From positions 1 to 64,000 of the forward strand of contig CAMIPB010000011.1 of assembly GCA_946223355.1 (NCBI GenBank): a stretch of DNA of 64,000 nucleotides. Direction: 5' to 3'. This DNA is from an uncultured Corynebacterium sp. (GTDB lineage Bacteria > Actinomycetota > Actinomycetes > Mycobacteriales > Mycobacteriaceae). The position numbers and the translations under genes were made by a program. The notes under the pieces were generated by a model that worked only from the letters and a program-made list of their open reading frames with translations, made no database searches and was not told the origin of the DNA. Shown piece by piece: positions 7,888 to 16,028 of this stretch (positions are counted from its first letter, which is position 1; every line of letters starts with the position of its first letter).

Positions 7888-8967
7888 ATGAAGTTCTTCC
7901 GTAATTGTGCTGCATCAATCGCAGTAGCAATGGCTATTGTTGCAGCTCCAGCTGTCGCACCTTCGGATTCTGGTATCCAAACCACTGCATCCGCTGCTGC
8001 CCCAGTCACCAAGATGGAAGCGATGGATATCACCCCAGACATCGCCAAGATGAAATGGTACAAAAAGACCAAAAATGACCCTCGCGTCAAGCTCATGCAG
8101 GCAAAGTCCCCTGCCATGAAGGGCCGCAAGGTTCCTATGGTTGTTATCCCGGCCAAGACTGCGAATCGCCCAACCCTGTACCTTCTCAACGGCGCCGGCT
8201 CTGGTGAGCAGAACACCGACTGGGTATCCCACTCCAAGGTGGTTGATTTCTACTCCAAGAAGAACATCAACGTCATCATCCCAATGACAGGTGCGTTCTC
8301 CTACTACACCGACTGGAAGTACACCCCACGCGGCACCTACTTGAAGGGGCCACAGAAGTGGGAGACTTTCATGACCAAGGAGCTGCCACCAGCAGCTGAA
8401 ACTCACTTGCGCGCTAACAATAAGCGTGCGGTTGCAGGCATGTCCATGTCCGCGACCTCTGCGCTGAACTACGCGCAGCACAACCCCGGCTTCTACGATG
8501 CTGTCGGCTCTTTCGCTGGCTGTGCTGAGACTTCTTCTCTCCTGGGCCACCAGGCTCTTCGCCTGACCACCCAGCGAGGCGGCTCCACCCCTGAAAAGAT
8601 GTGGGGCAAGCAGGGCTCTCGCACCAACCGCTACAACGACGCCTTGCTCAACGCGAAGAAGCTACGTGGCCACAAGCTCTACATTTCTTCTGCAACCGGC
8701 TTGGCTTCCAAGACTGACATGCCAAGTTACTACACCCAGCAAGGCATGAACCCAGCGCTTGCTGTGGCAGGCTCCGCCCAGCTGCAAATTGAAGGTGGCG
8801 TCATCGAAGCTGCAGCTAACGTATGTACCCACAATCTGAAGGCAAAGCTGGATCGTTTGGGCATCAATGCACGCTACAACTTCCGTAACACCGGTACCCA
8901 CTCCTGGCCAGGCTGGCGTGAGGACATGGTCAAGTCTTGGCCAACCTTCGCGGCTGCTTTCCGCTAA
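7888..8967 (+). CDS. Secreted mycolyltransferase (antigen 85 / Cmt family), copy 2
   Basis: Paralogue of the preceding gene, 359 aa from the ATG at 7888. GGA lies six bases upstream, and a TTG 11 codons earlier is less likely. Signal peptide to about residue 36. Nucleophile motif GMSMS (Ser186) and His338 in TGTHSWPGW are intact, as are the shared blocks YLLNGAG, VDFYSKK and GAFSYYTDW. The 108-bp gap to copy 1 has promoter-like elements (TTGGCT at 7819, TAAGCT at 7843, spacer 18), so it may be transcribed separately. The two probably arose by tandem duplication. Confidence 0.92.
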   Translation: MKFFRNCAASIAVAMAIVAAPAVAPSDSGIQTTASAAAPVTKMEAMDITPDIAKMKWYKKTKNDPRVKLMQAKSPAMKGRKVPMVVIPAKTANRPTLYLLNGAGSGEQNTDWVSHSKVVDFYSKKNINVIIPMTGAFSYYTDWKYTPRGTYLKGPQKWETFMTKELPPAAETHLRANNKRAVAGMSMSATSALNYAQHNPGFYDAVGSFAGCAETSSLLGHQALRLTTQRGGSTPEKMWGKQGSRTNRYNDALLNAKKLRGHKLYISSATGLASKTDMPSYYTQQGMNPALAVAGSAQLQIEGGVIEAAANVCTHNLKAKLDRLGINARYNFRNTGTHSWPGWREDMVKSWPTFAAAFR

Positions 8968-8999
8968 ACAGAAGTTGAGCTAGTTTCTAGCTGTTATCT

Positions 9000-9041
9000 A
9001 CACCCCTTCCCCACGGCGCACATTCGTGGAGGGAGGGGTGT
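9000..9041 (+). terminator. Rho-independent terminator after the mycolyltransferase pair
   Basis: Stem 9000-9015 pairs with 9025-9041 (ACACCCC.../...GGGGTGT with internal mismatches), followed by the T-rich tract TTGTTCTTTG. It sits 33 bp after the stop of copy 2. Confidence 0.75.
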
Positions 9042-9105
9042 TGTTCTTTGTGTGTGCGGTTAGATTCAGAACATTTCCGACGAAGGACTAGGATGACTAC
9101 TCGTT

Positions 9106-10455
9106 ATGTTTAAACTGCGAGAACTCAACCCATTTAATTCCTCGAACCGCGACGCGTACACAGGCGTCGAGTTTAACTACGGTTTCAAGGTGGCCCACTA
9201 CAACTTGGAACTCACGTACCGGGTAGAACCCAATTTATTGCAGGGCGAGGCGACGTTGAGCGTTGTAACCGCAGATGAGCCCATCAAGCAGATGACGTTA
9301 GACCTGGCAGGCAACATGGTAGCGCGCCGTGTCATTTCCCGGCATGCACCGCGGGTGTCCAAGTACCGGCAATCGAACAACAAATTACGGTTGAGTTTTG
9401 CGGAAGAAATTCCAGCCAATACAGAGTTTGCCCTTGTGATTCGCTACGGCGGTAATCCGCAGCCTATTCGCACGCCGTGGGGTGAGATCGGTTGGGAAGA
9501 AACAGAGTCCGGTTCACTGGTGGCGTCCCAGCCCAACGGCGCACCTAGCTGGTTTCCTTGCGATGATTCGCCGTCGGAAAAAGCGCTCTACGATATCGCA
9601 ATCACCGCAGATAACCCGTTCACGGTGGTGTCCAATGGCATCCTGAAGTCGCGGCAAGCCAAGGGTGCGGTGACGCGCTGGCACTACCAAACCCCGGAAC
9701 CGATGGCCACCTACCTAGTTACGGTGCAAATCGGGGAATTTACCCAAACTCAACTGGGCCGCAACACCAAAGCATGGTTTCCCGCGCCACTCGCAGCGCC
9801 GGTGCGCGAGGAGTTCTCTCGCCAGCAGGACATGATGGACTTCCTGGAGGAAAAATTCGGCGAGTACCCCTTCTTCGACTACGGCGTGGTGGTTACCGCC
9901 GATACCTTAGAGATTCCCCTTGAGGCTCAAGGTTTAAGTATCTTCGGCGCAAACCATGTGCGCGGTGACCACGCTTTTGAGCGTCTCATCGTCCACGAAC
10001 TGTCCCACCAATGGTTCGGCAATGCCTGCGGTATCAGCGACTGGGACAACATTTGGCTCAACGAGGGCTTCGCCTGCTACACCGAGTGGCTCTGGTTCGA
10101 GCACTCCGCAGGCAAACCAGCCCACGAATCCGCACGGACCCACTACAACGTGCTGCTCCACAAGGCCCAGGATCTAGTGGTCGGCCACCCTGGCACGAAA
10201 GACATGTTCGACGATCGCGTGTACAAACGCGGTGCGCTTACAGTTCATGCATTGCGCCGCTTGCTTGGCGACGCCGCCTTCTTCTCGGCCATCCAGAACT
10301 ACCTCAACGAAGGGCGTCACCGAACAGTCACACCTGACGCGCTGAAAAAGCACATCTACGCCGCAGCGGACAGTGTTGGGGTGAGCCAAGAGGACGTCGA
10401 TCAGCTCCTGGAAGACTGGCTGGAAAAAGCTGAACTTCCTGCTTTCCCGGCATAA
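9106..10455 (+). CDS. M1-family zinc metallopeptidase (aminopeptidase-like)
   Basis: Gluzincin of peptidase family M1. The zinc site HELSH (residues about 297-301) is followed after 18 residues by the third ligand Glu (about 320, in WLNEGFACYTE). The substrate-binding GxMEN loop has the bacterial variant LEIPLEAQ. 449 aa, so only the N-terminal beta-domain and catalytic domain are present, without the long C-terminal helical domain of PepN. No signal peptide, so cytoplasmic. A TAGGAT hexamer lies about 11 bp before the ATG. Substrate unknown. Confidence 0.85.
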   Translation: MFKLRELNPFNSSNRDAYTGVEFNYGFKVAHYNLELTYRVEPNLLQGEATLSVVTADEPIKQMTLDLAGNMVARRVISRHAPRVSKYRQSNNKLRLSFAEEIPANTEFALVIRYGGNPQPIRTPWGEIGWEETESGSLVASQPNGAPSWFPCDDSPSEKALYDIAITADNPFTVVSNGILKSRQAKGAVTRWHYQTPEPMATYLVTVQIGEFTQTQLGRNTKAWFPAPLAAPVREEFSRQQDMMDFLEEKFGEYPFFDYGVVVTADTLEIPLEAQGLSIFGANHVRGDHAFERLIVHELSHQWFGNACGISDWDNIWLNEGFACYTEWLWFEHSAGKPAHESARTHYNVLLHKAQDLVVGHPGTKDMFDDRVYKRGALTVHALRRLLGDAAFFSAIQNYLNEGRHRTVTPDALKKHIYAAADSVGVSQEDVDQLLEDWLEKAELPAFPA

Positions 10456-10476
10456 ATCTCAGCGCTGGATTTGCAG

Positions 10477-10491
10477 TTGACGCGGCGTCAA
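10477..10491. promoter_or_regulatory. Perfect palindrome upstream of the MerR/TipAS gene
   Basis: TTGACGC-G-GCGTCAA is a perfect 15-bp inverted repeat, 16 bp before the MerR-family start codon. Its left end could also serve as a -35 (TTGACG). MerR proteins bind dyads inside their own promoters, so autoregulation is a reasonable inference. Confidence 0.5.
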
Positions 10492-10507
10492 AGAAGACGA
10501 TGGCACA

Positions 10508-11287
10508 ATGACCGACTATTCCATTGGTGAAGCCGCGAAGATATTGCACGTTACGACGAGAACACTGCGACATTGGGACGCAGTGGGCTTGCTGACGCCA
10601 AGCTGGCGGACGTGGAGTGACCACCGGCTATATACGCATGCAGACATCCAACGTGGCATGGACATTCTGATCTATCGAGGCGCGGGATTGAGTTTGGCGG
10701 ATATTGCGGTGGTTCTCGATAGCAGTTGTACTGAATCGACATCGGTGATGTTGCAGCATCAGCGGACGATATTGATGGAAAAAATTGGTCAGTTGCACGA
10801 CATGGTGCGCGCATTGGACGCGATCATGAATACTGAGGATTTCAATCAAAAGGAGCTGACAGTGAACGACAAGATTTCCAAATTTGGTGCAGCGTGGCCG
10901 GGCTACCAGGAAGAGGCACGACAGCGCTGGGGTGATACGCCGGAATGGACGGAGGCGCAGAAAGAAACGAAGGGATTGACAGCCGAGGATATGGAAAAGA
11001 TTTCTGCCGAGCATGCTGCGTTTGCGGCGACGTTAACCAATGCGGTGCGGACTGGGGTAAAGCCTGGGACACCAGCGGCTTCTGAGGTAGTAGAAGCACA
11101 TCGGGCGTCGATAAGCGGATGGTACGAGGTAAACAGGGCACGTCAGTTAATTTTGGCGCAGATGTACACCGAAGATGCCCGCTTTGACGAGGCGTGTGGC
11201 GGACATGCGACATATTTGTTCCGCTTGATTAAAGCTGTCGCAGAGGCGGAGGGACTAGACGTGTCGAATGTGTCGTGGAATGACTGA
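10508..11287 (+). CDS. MerR-family regulator with TipAS-like antibiotic recognition domain
   Basis: 259 aa. N-terminal MerR winged helix (residues 3-70; YSIGEAAKILHVTTRTLRHWD), a coiled-coil linker (about 75-115), then a C-terminal helical TipAS-type domain (about 130-255) of the kind that binds thiopeptides or other cyclic ligands in Streptomyces TipAL and Mta/SkgA-type activators. The ligand here is unknown. It lies 53 bp after the metallopeptidase gene, with its own palindrome in between. Confidence 0.85.
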   Translation: MTDYSIGEAAKILHVTTRTLRHWDAVGLLTPSWRTWSDHRLYTHADIQRGMDILIYRGAGLSLADIAVVLDSSCTESTSVMLQHQRTILMEKIGQLHDMVRALDAIMNTEDFNQKELTVNDKISKFGAAWPGYQEEARQRWGDTPEWTEAQKETKGLTAEDMEKISAEHAAFAATLTNAVRTGVKPGTPAASEVVEAHRASISGWYEVNRARQLILAQMYTEDARFDEACGGHATYLFRLIKAVAEAEGLDVSNVSWND

Positions 11288-11368
11288 AGTTGCAGTAGCT
11301 CGTGTTTTGGGAGTTTCTAGGGTGACAAAAGTGCGACAAAGTTATCGCAAAATATTTCGATTTAGGGG

Positions 11369-11396
11369 TTGACCCGTGCGGAAGGGGTGCTAAAAT
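11369..11396 (+). promoter_or_regulatory. Sigma-A type promoter for the HNH gene
   Basis: TTGACC (11369-11374), 16-bp spacer, TAAAAT (11391-11396). It lies about 40 bp before the GTG of the HNH gene, which itself is preceded by the strong ribosome binding site GAGGGGGAG. Confidence 0.6.
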
Positions 11397-11434
11397 CGAA
11401 AGCGTGAACGAGTTGTAGTGAGGGGGAGACCACG

Positions 11435-13033
11435 GTGAACACCAAACAGCGCGAAGTTACGCAATGCGTGGATGAAATCGCGTCTGCGCTGGATAAGTTG
11501 CGTGCCATCATGTCCAACCCAGAATCTCTTTACTTTGGCGGAGTTCGCTCCTCGTTTGAAAAGCTAGAGTTTGCACTAAGACATAAAACTTCAATAGATG
11601 CCTCGTTCGCATATTTGGCCGAACGAGATGATGCCGGTAGACATGTGGGTTCTTCCAAGGCACACGATTACCTGACAGGACGGCTGGGCATCTCGGGTGC
11701 GGAAGCGCACGCGCGGCTCAAGAACGGCCGAGAACTGTTTACTCCCTTGACAGAACCCGTGCCGGCTGCTCCAGAGGTCTTGGAAGCGAAGGCCATGCGC
11801 AAGGCGGAAAAACAAGACGGCGAGGGGATTTTTGAGGACCAGCTCGCAGCCGCACGGGAAGCCGTAGCGCGGGAAGAAGAGCAGCGCTTGTCACACGAGA
11901 AAGCAGAGAAGGAAGCTGCGGAAGCACGCCGCAAAGGTATGTTGAGCACCACTCCGGTAGCACAGCACGTGCAGGCGGTCATCGAGCGCGAGCTTGAGCA
12001 TTTAAGCGTGAATGCCCAGCCAGGCCCGCAAGAACTACGCAGACAGGCGATGCTTAAGGCACAAAATTCCCACATGGAGATTGTGCGGCATTGGCTACGG
12101 GAGGAGATTCGCCAGGCAAACCGCCGAGCGGTGGATGCTTCGGGAAATAAGGTTCCACACGCAGCACGCGCGAAGCATCGGTTACACATTGGGCGGCCAG
12201 ATGCGGACGGCGGTGTATTCATTAATGGATACGTTGATGCGGTGACGGCAGCGCTACTGAAAACTGCACTATCTCCTGCCCGCAACCCAGGAAAGACGCC
12301 AGTTGAAGGTGACATTATCGCACCTGAGGATGACACCCGAAGCTATCAACAGCGCCTGGCAGACCAATTGGAAGCAGTACTGAAGGGATACTTGGCGCAC
12401 GCAGATAAGCCTGTACAAGGTTTGGGTTCCATCGTGATCACCATGACCGCAGACGAGATTGAAAAACTTGCGCCAGATTCTAAGTTGTCCACGAACACTG
12501 GTGTGGACCTCAGCCCGCTGGATTTATTCCGACTTGGCGCCGCGAAACACGACTACGTCTGCGTAGTCGATGACGAGGGCCTGCCGCTAGAACTCGGCCG
12601 CACGAAGCGGACCGCATCAGTGTGGCAAAAGCTTGCGCTGGCCGCTACAGAACTCGTGTGCACCCATCCAGATTGCTCGCGAGCTTGGACGGACTGCGAT
12701 GTCCACCACTTGCAAGCCTGGCAATACGAAGGGCCAACGGACATTTCTAACCTCACGTTGTTATGTCGCAGACACCACGTTGACAACAACGATGACCTAG
12801 ACGGCAGACGAAACATGGGACATGCCGAGCGATGTCGCACCACCGGAAGGGTAGGACACCGCGCCGCCGGGTCGCCGCACATCAGATTCAATGAACACCC
12901 GGTAGCGCAAAAGGCGGCAGCGAGAAGACTTCTGAGGCCACGGGGGGATAGATCTGTCTGCGGTCAGTCCGAGGGCGACCAAGCACCCCGGCGTCAGCCC
13001 GAGGGCGACCAAGCACCCCGGCGAGTGGTCTAG
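11435..13033 (+). CDS. HNH endonuclease-signature protein (DUF222 type)
   Basis: 532 aa. Helical DUF222-like body with a charged, Ala/Glu-rich coiled segment (about residues 115-175), followed by a C-terminal HNH domain: CTHPDCSRAW, DVHHLQAW and LLCRRHH supply the Cys and His residues of a zinc-bound betabetaalpha-metal nuclease fold. Such genes are multi-copy in actinobacterial genomes and their role is unsettled. A second one lies at 43466. The C-terminal tail contains an in-frame 30-bp tandem duplication. Start is GTG with a strong Shine-Dalgarno. Confidence 0.85.
   Translation: MNTKQREVTQCVDEIASALDKLRAIMSNPESLYFGGVRSSFEKLEFALRHKTSIDASFAYLAERDDAGRHVGSSKAHDYLTGRLGISGAEAHARLKNGRELFTPLTEPVPAAPEVLEAKAMRKAEKQDGEGIFEDQLAAAREAVAREEEQRLSHEKAEKEAAEARRKGMLSTTPVAQHVQAVIERELEHLSVNAQPGPQELRRQAMLKAQNSHMEIVRHWLREEIRQANRRAVDASGNKVPHAARAKHRLHIGRPDADGGVFINGYVDAVTAALLKTALSPARNPGKTPVEGDIIAPEDDTRSYQQRLADQLEAVLKGYLAHADKPVQGLGSIVITMTADEIEKLAPDSKLSTNTGVDLSPLDLFRLGAAKHDYVCVVDDEGLPLELGRTKRTASVWQKLALAATELVCTHPDCSRAWTDCDVHHLQAWQYEGPTDISNLTLLCRRHHVDNNDDLDGRRNMGHAERCRTTGRVGHRAAGSPHIRFNEHPVAQKAAARRLLRPRGDRSVCGQSEGDQAPRRQPEGDQAPRRVV
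12963..13022 (+). repeat. In-frame 30-bp tandem duplication at the HNH C-terminus
   Basis: Copies 12963-12992 and 12993-13022 differ at one base and encode (Q-S/P-EGDQAPRR)x2. The pair is bracketed by near-identical GAT/CAG-ATCTGTCTGC segments at 12948-12961 and 13038-13051. Confidence 0.85.
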
Positions 13034-13123
13034 AGGGACAGATCTGTCTGCTTGCGATTCCAGAGAGAACGTACTTCACGGCCGGAGTGTCTCCGTCAGA
13101 GTGGCGCACTAGGCTAGACAAAC

Positions 13124-15937
13124 GTGACCATTAGCAACCAGGAATTAAAACACCTCATCGGGCAGGTCGAAGCCGCGGCCGCAGCACACCAGCACACCGC
13201 GGGCCGCATCGAACGCGTCGCCGCCGGCGGCACACCGCCCGTACTGTTTAGCACCGACTCGACCACGGCCTACGCATTCGCCCCCTCCATCGAGACCTCC
13301 GCGTACGTGCATTCCCTGGTTCCCATAGTCAACGACACGATGCGCAACGACTTGGCCCTGATCAGCCTTCCTGGTCCCGCCCAACTACAACACATGTGGG
13401 CTGAGGCATGGAAAGTCCCGCAGTACCGCGGCCTGGGGCGACTTTTTAAGTCCCGACCCGAAGAAGGCGAACGCGTCATCGCGTGGGCTCGTTCGTTAAA
13501 CACCGACGGTATCCTCGGTCTATGCGCTGCCATCAACACCGGGCTCGGCCTGGGCTCCGAGGGCCTTGCCGTGGGCGACCTCTCCACCGCGACACCGAAC
13601 AGCCCAACAGAAGGCAATGACGCGAGTGCAGGCGCAGGGGCTGGCTCTGAAACAGGCGCAGGGGCTGGCTCTGAAACAGGCGCAGGCCCTGGCTCCGGCT
13701 ACGGAGAGCGCGCCTACTCTCCTACCCTGCCGCTGGCGCGCATCACCGCTGATCTGCAAGCGCGGACGGGGCGGGCGGTGCAGTGGGTAAAGGGGGCGTC
13801 GCTAGGCGAGCACCGACAAGCCGTGGACATGGTGCACGCTGCCCGCGCAGCCGAGGAAACGTTGCGCGGACAGGTGGGGATCGAAGGCAACAAGCTGTGC
13901 GAACGCCAAGCATTTGGCGAGTTCTCCACCACCCCAGTCCGTGTCCTAGAATCCATCACCTCTTCCCGGGTGCGCCTGGGCGCGCTCGAAGGGCTCTCGC
14001 TGCCCGACATCGCCGGTGCTCAACCAGCCGATCTCATGCGGCTAGACGGTGTCGGCGAGAAAACCGCCAACCAGGCCATCGCGGCCGCTCGAGCGTACTG
14101 GCAGGACCTCGTCGCCGAGCAAACCCCGCGCATCGACTACACCGATAAACAACCGTGCACTGGGTATGTGGTGGCCGTCGCGAAGCTGCTCGCCTACCGA
14201 GACGAGCTCGGGGCGCTGCCGGAGGTTCCCGAGACTGCCATCCCGGCCGTCGGGGCGGATGTCCCCGTGGCCCTGGCTAGTGAGACCGAGTTCAACTTTT
14301 TAAAAGTCACCGATGTCCCGTTCGTGCCCGCCATCCGCAACCTCACCGCCGACGAAGCCTGGAACATGTACGCCGTGCGCGCCGCCGACTTCCACGCGCT
14401 TGCCGACGACCGCGATTCGTTCACCGGCGATCTGCCCGACGAGATCGTGCAGCGCATTGCAGATGTTCAGCTCCGCGGCACCGTGCACGCAAGCCTGCGT
14501 GGCTACCAAGCTTTTGGCACAAAATTCGCCATCGCGCAGAAGAAGGTTCTCATCGGCGACGAGATGGGTCTGGGCAAGACTATGCAAGCACTTGCCGCCA
14601 TGGTGCACGTGGCCGATGAGTGCGCGGCTGGCGAGGAAATTGACGACGGCGGGAAGGATGGCCAGGCTGGTGACAACGGCGTCGGGAAGCTGTGTCATGC
14701 GCTGGTTGTATGCCCGCCGAGCCTGCGTCTGAACTGGCAGCGCGAAGTAGAGAAGTTCACCGACTTCGAGACCTTTGTCATTCACGGCGCCGAAAAAGAC
14801 GCGCTCTACGAGGCGTGGGTGGCGCGCGGCGGAGTGGCCATCGTCGGCTACCCCGAGGTGCGCAAGAACCCCAAGTTCATCAGCCCCGACGAAGACGTGG
14901 AAATCCTGGTCGTGGACGAGGCACACCGCGTCAAAAATGAGGTGTCGCAGCAATCGCGAGCCGTAAAAGTCATGACAGAAATCGCAGGCAACGTCATCTA
15001 CCTGACCGGAACGCCGCTGGAGAACAAGGTCGCTGAGTTCCAGACCCTCATCAAATACCTCGCGCCAGACATTGACACGAACACTCAACGCGTATCCGAG
15101 TTCAAACAACGCATCGCCCCGGTATATCTGCGCCGCAACCAGTCACAGGTGCTCGCCGAGCTGCCAGAATTAGTCGAGGTCGAGGATTGGGTCGAACCAG
15201 ACGAAGCCGAGCATGCCCGCTACCGTGACGCGGTCGAGCGCTCCCACTTCATGGACATGCGCTGCGCCTATGCCCAGCGAGGTTCCCAGAAAATGGAGCG
15301 TCTCGCCGAGATCGTGGCCGATGCCGTCGACGACGGCGGCAAAACCATCGTGTTCACCTACTTCCGGTCAGTATTAGAAGGTGTCATCACACGGTTGGAT
15401 GGCACCCCAGGCGTGGCTATCTTCGGTCCCGTCGCCGGTGGAGTCAGCCCCGAAGAACGCCAAAAGCTCATCGACGAGTTCACCGCCGCACCGGCAGGTG
15501 CCGTGTTGGTTTGCCAAGTCATCGCGGCAGGTGAAGGACTCAACATCCAGGCCGCCAACCGCATCGTCTTCATGGAGCCACAGCTCAACCCTGCGAAAGA
15601 GGCCCAGGCGATCGCACGTGCACACCGCATGGGCCAGATTCGCACCGTAGAGGTGCACCGTCTCCTCACCCCAGACGCCGTCGACGAGCAGCTCATGAAG
15701 CGCCTGGCCGCCAAACGCGAGCTGTTTAATCAGTACGCGCGCGATTCAGTTACCGCTGACAATGCCCCCGAGGCCGTCGACGTGTCTGAGCAGCAGCTTA
15801 TCGACGATGTCATCGCCGCCGAGCGCGCCCGCCTGGTACCCACCCAGACCTTAATTCCAGAAAACACTCGCCCAAGTGCCAACACCGGCACTGAACCAGA
15901 AAGCTCTTCTGCTGAAAAGAAGGCTGATACTAAATAG
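13124..15937 (+). CDS. SNF2-family ATP-dependent helicase/translocase with HhH segment
   Basis: 937 aa superfamily 2 ATPase. A corynebacterial N-terminal region (1-160) and a Gly/Ala/Ser/Glu repeat linker are followed by a helix-hairpin-helix-like segment (about 285-325, LMRLDGVGEKTANQAIAAA). The SNF2 core has motif I GDEMGLGKT (about 477), motif II DEAH (about 597), motif III LTGTPLENK, motif V IAAGEGLNIQAA and motif VI QAIARAHRMGQ. It is probably a DNA remodelling or repair protein. Start GTG, with TAGGCT ending eight bases upstream and no ribosome binding site, so probably leaderless. No methylase or other restriction gene is adjacent. Confidence 0.88.
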   Translation: MTISNQELKHLIGQVEAAAAAHQHTAGRIERVAAGGTPPVLFSTDSTTAYAFAPSIETSAYVHSLVPIVNDTMRNDLALISLPGPAQLQHMWAEAWKVPQYRGLGRLFKSRPEEGERVIAWARSLNTDGILGLCAAINTGLGLGSEGLAVGDLSTATPNSPTEGNDASAGAGAGSETGAGAGSETGAGPGSGYGERAYSPTLPLARITADLQARTGRAVQWVKGASLGEHRQAVDMVHAARAAEETLRGQVGIEGNKLCERQAFGEFSTTPVRVLESITSSRVRLGALEGLSLPDIAGAQPADLMRLDGVGEKTANQAIAAARAYWQDLVAEQTPRIDYTDKQPCTGYVVAVAKLLAYRDELGALPEVPETAIPAVGADVPVALASETEFNFLKVTDVPFVPAIRNLTADEAWNMYAVRAADFHALADDRDSFTGDLPDEIVQRIADVQLRGTVHASLRGYQAFGTKFAIAQKKVLIGDEMGLGKTMQALAAMVHVADECAAGEEIDDGGKDGQAGDNGVGKLCHALVVCPPSLRLNWQREVEKFTDFETFVIHGAEKDALYEAWVARGGVAIVGYPEVRKNPKFISPDEDVEILVVDEAHRVKNEVSQQSRAVKVMTEIAGNVIYLTGTPLENKVAEFQTLIKYLAPDIDTNTQRVSEFKQRIAPVYLRRNQSQVLAELPELVEVEDWVEPDEAEHARYRDAVERSHFMDMRCAYAQRGSQKMERLAEIVADAVDDGGKTIVFTYFRSVLEGVITRLDGTPGVAIFGPVAGGVSPEERQKLIDEFTAAPAGAVLVCQVIAAGEGLNIQAANRIVFMEPQLNPAKEAQAIARAHRMGQIRTVEVHRLLTPDAVDEQLMKRLAAKRELFNQYARDSVTADNAPEAVDVSEQQLIDDVIAAERARLVPTQTLIPENTRPSANTGTEPESSSAEKKADTK
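13631..13696 (+). repeat. 24-bp coding repeats in the SNF2 linker
   Basis: Two identical 24-bp units (13631-13654, 13655-13678) and a diverged third encode (GAGAGSET)2-GAGPGSG, a flexible low-complexity linker before the HhH region. Confidence 0.85.
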
Positions 15938-15982
15938 TAGGTGCCAGGTCGGCGAGGGCCGAGGGGTCGTCGCCAAGCAAAA

Positions 15983-16013
15983 CGCCCCAGCCAGGCGAGC
16001 CTGAACTGGGGCG
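15983..16013 (-). terminator. Terminator of the gltS-like gene
   Basis: CGCCCCAG (15983-15990) pairs with CTGGGGCG (16006-16013). On the minus strand the stem is followed by TTTTGCTT. It lies 16 bp past the symporter stop and also sits between two convergent genes. Confidence 0.7.
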
Positions 16014-16028
16014 GGGTGCGTGCGGGAG

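Noticed and set aside
11435..15937. Restriction-modification or phage-defence island
   Set aside because: No methyltransferase, integrase or other defence gene beside the HNH and SNF2 genes, each seems to have its own promoter, and DUF222/HNH genes are repetitive in this genus.
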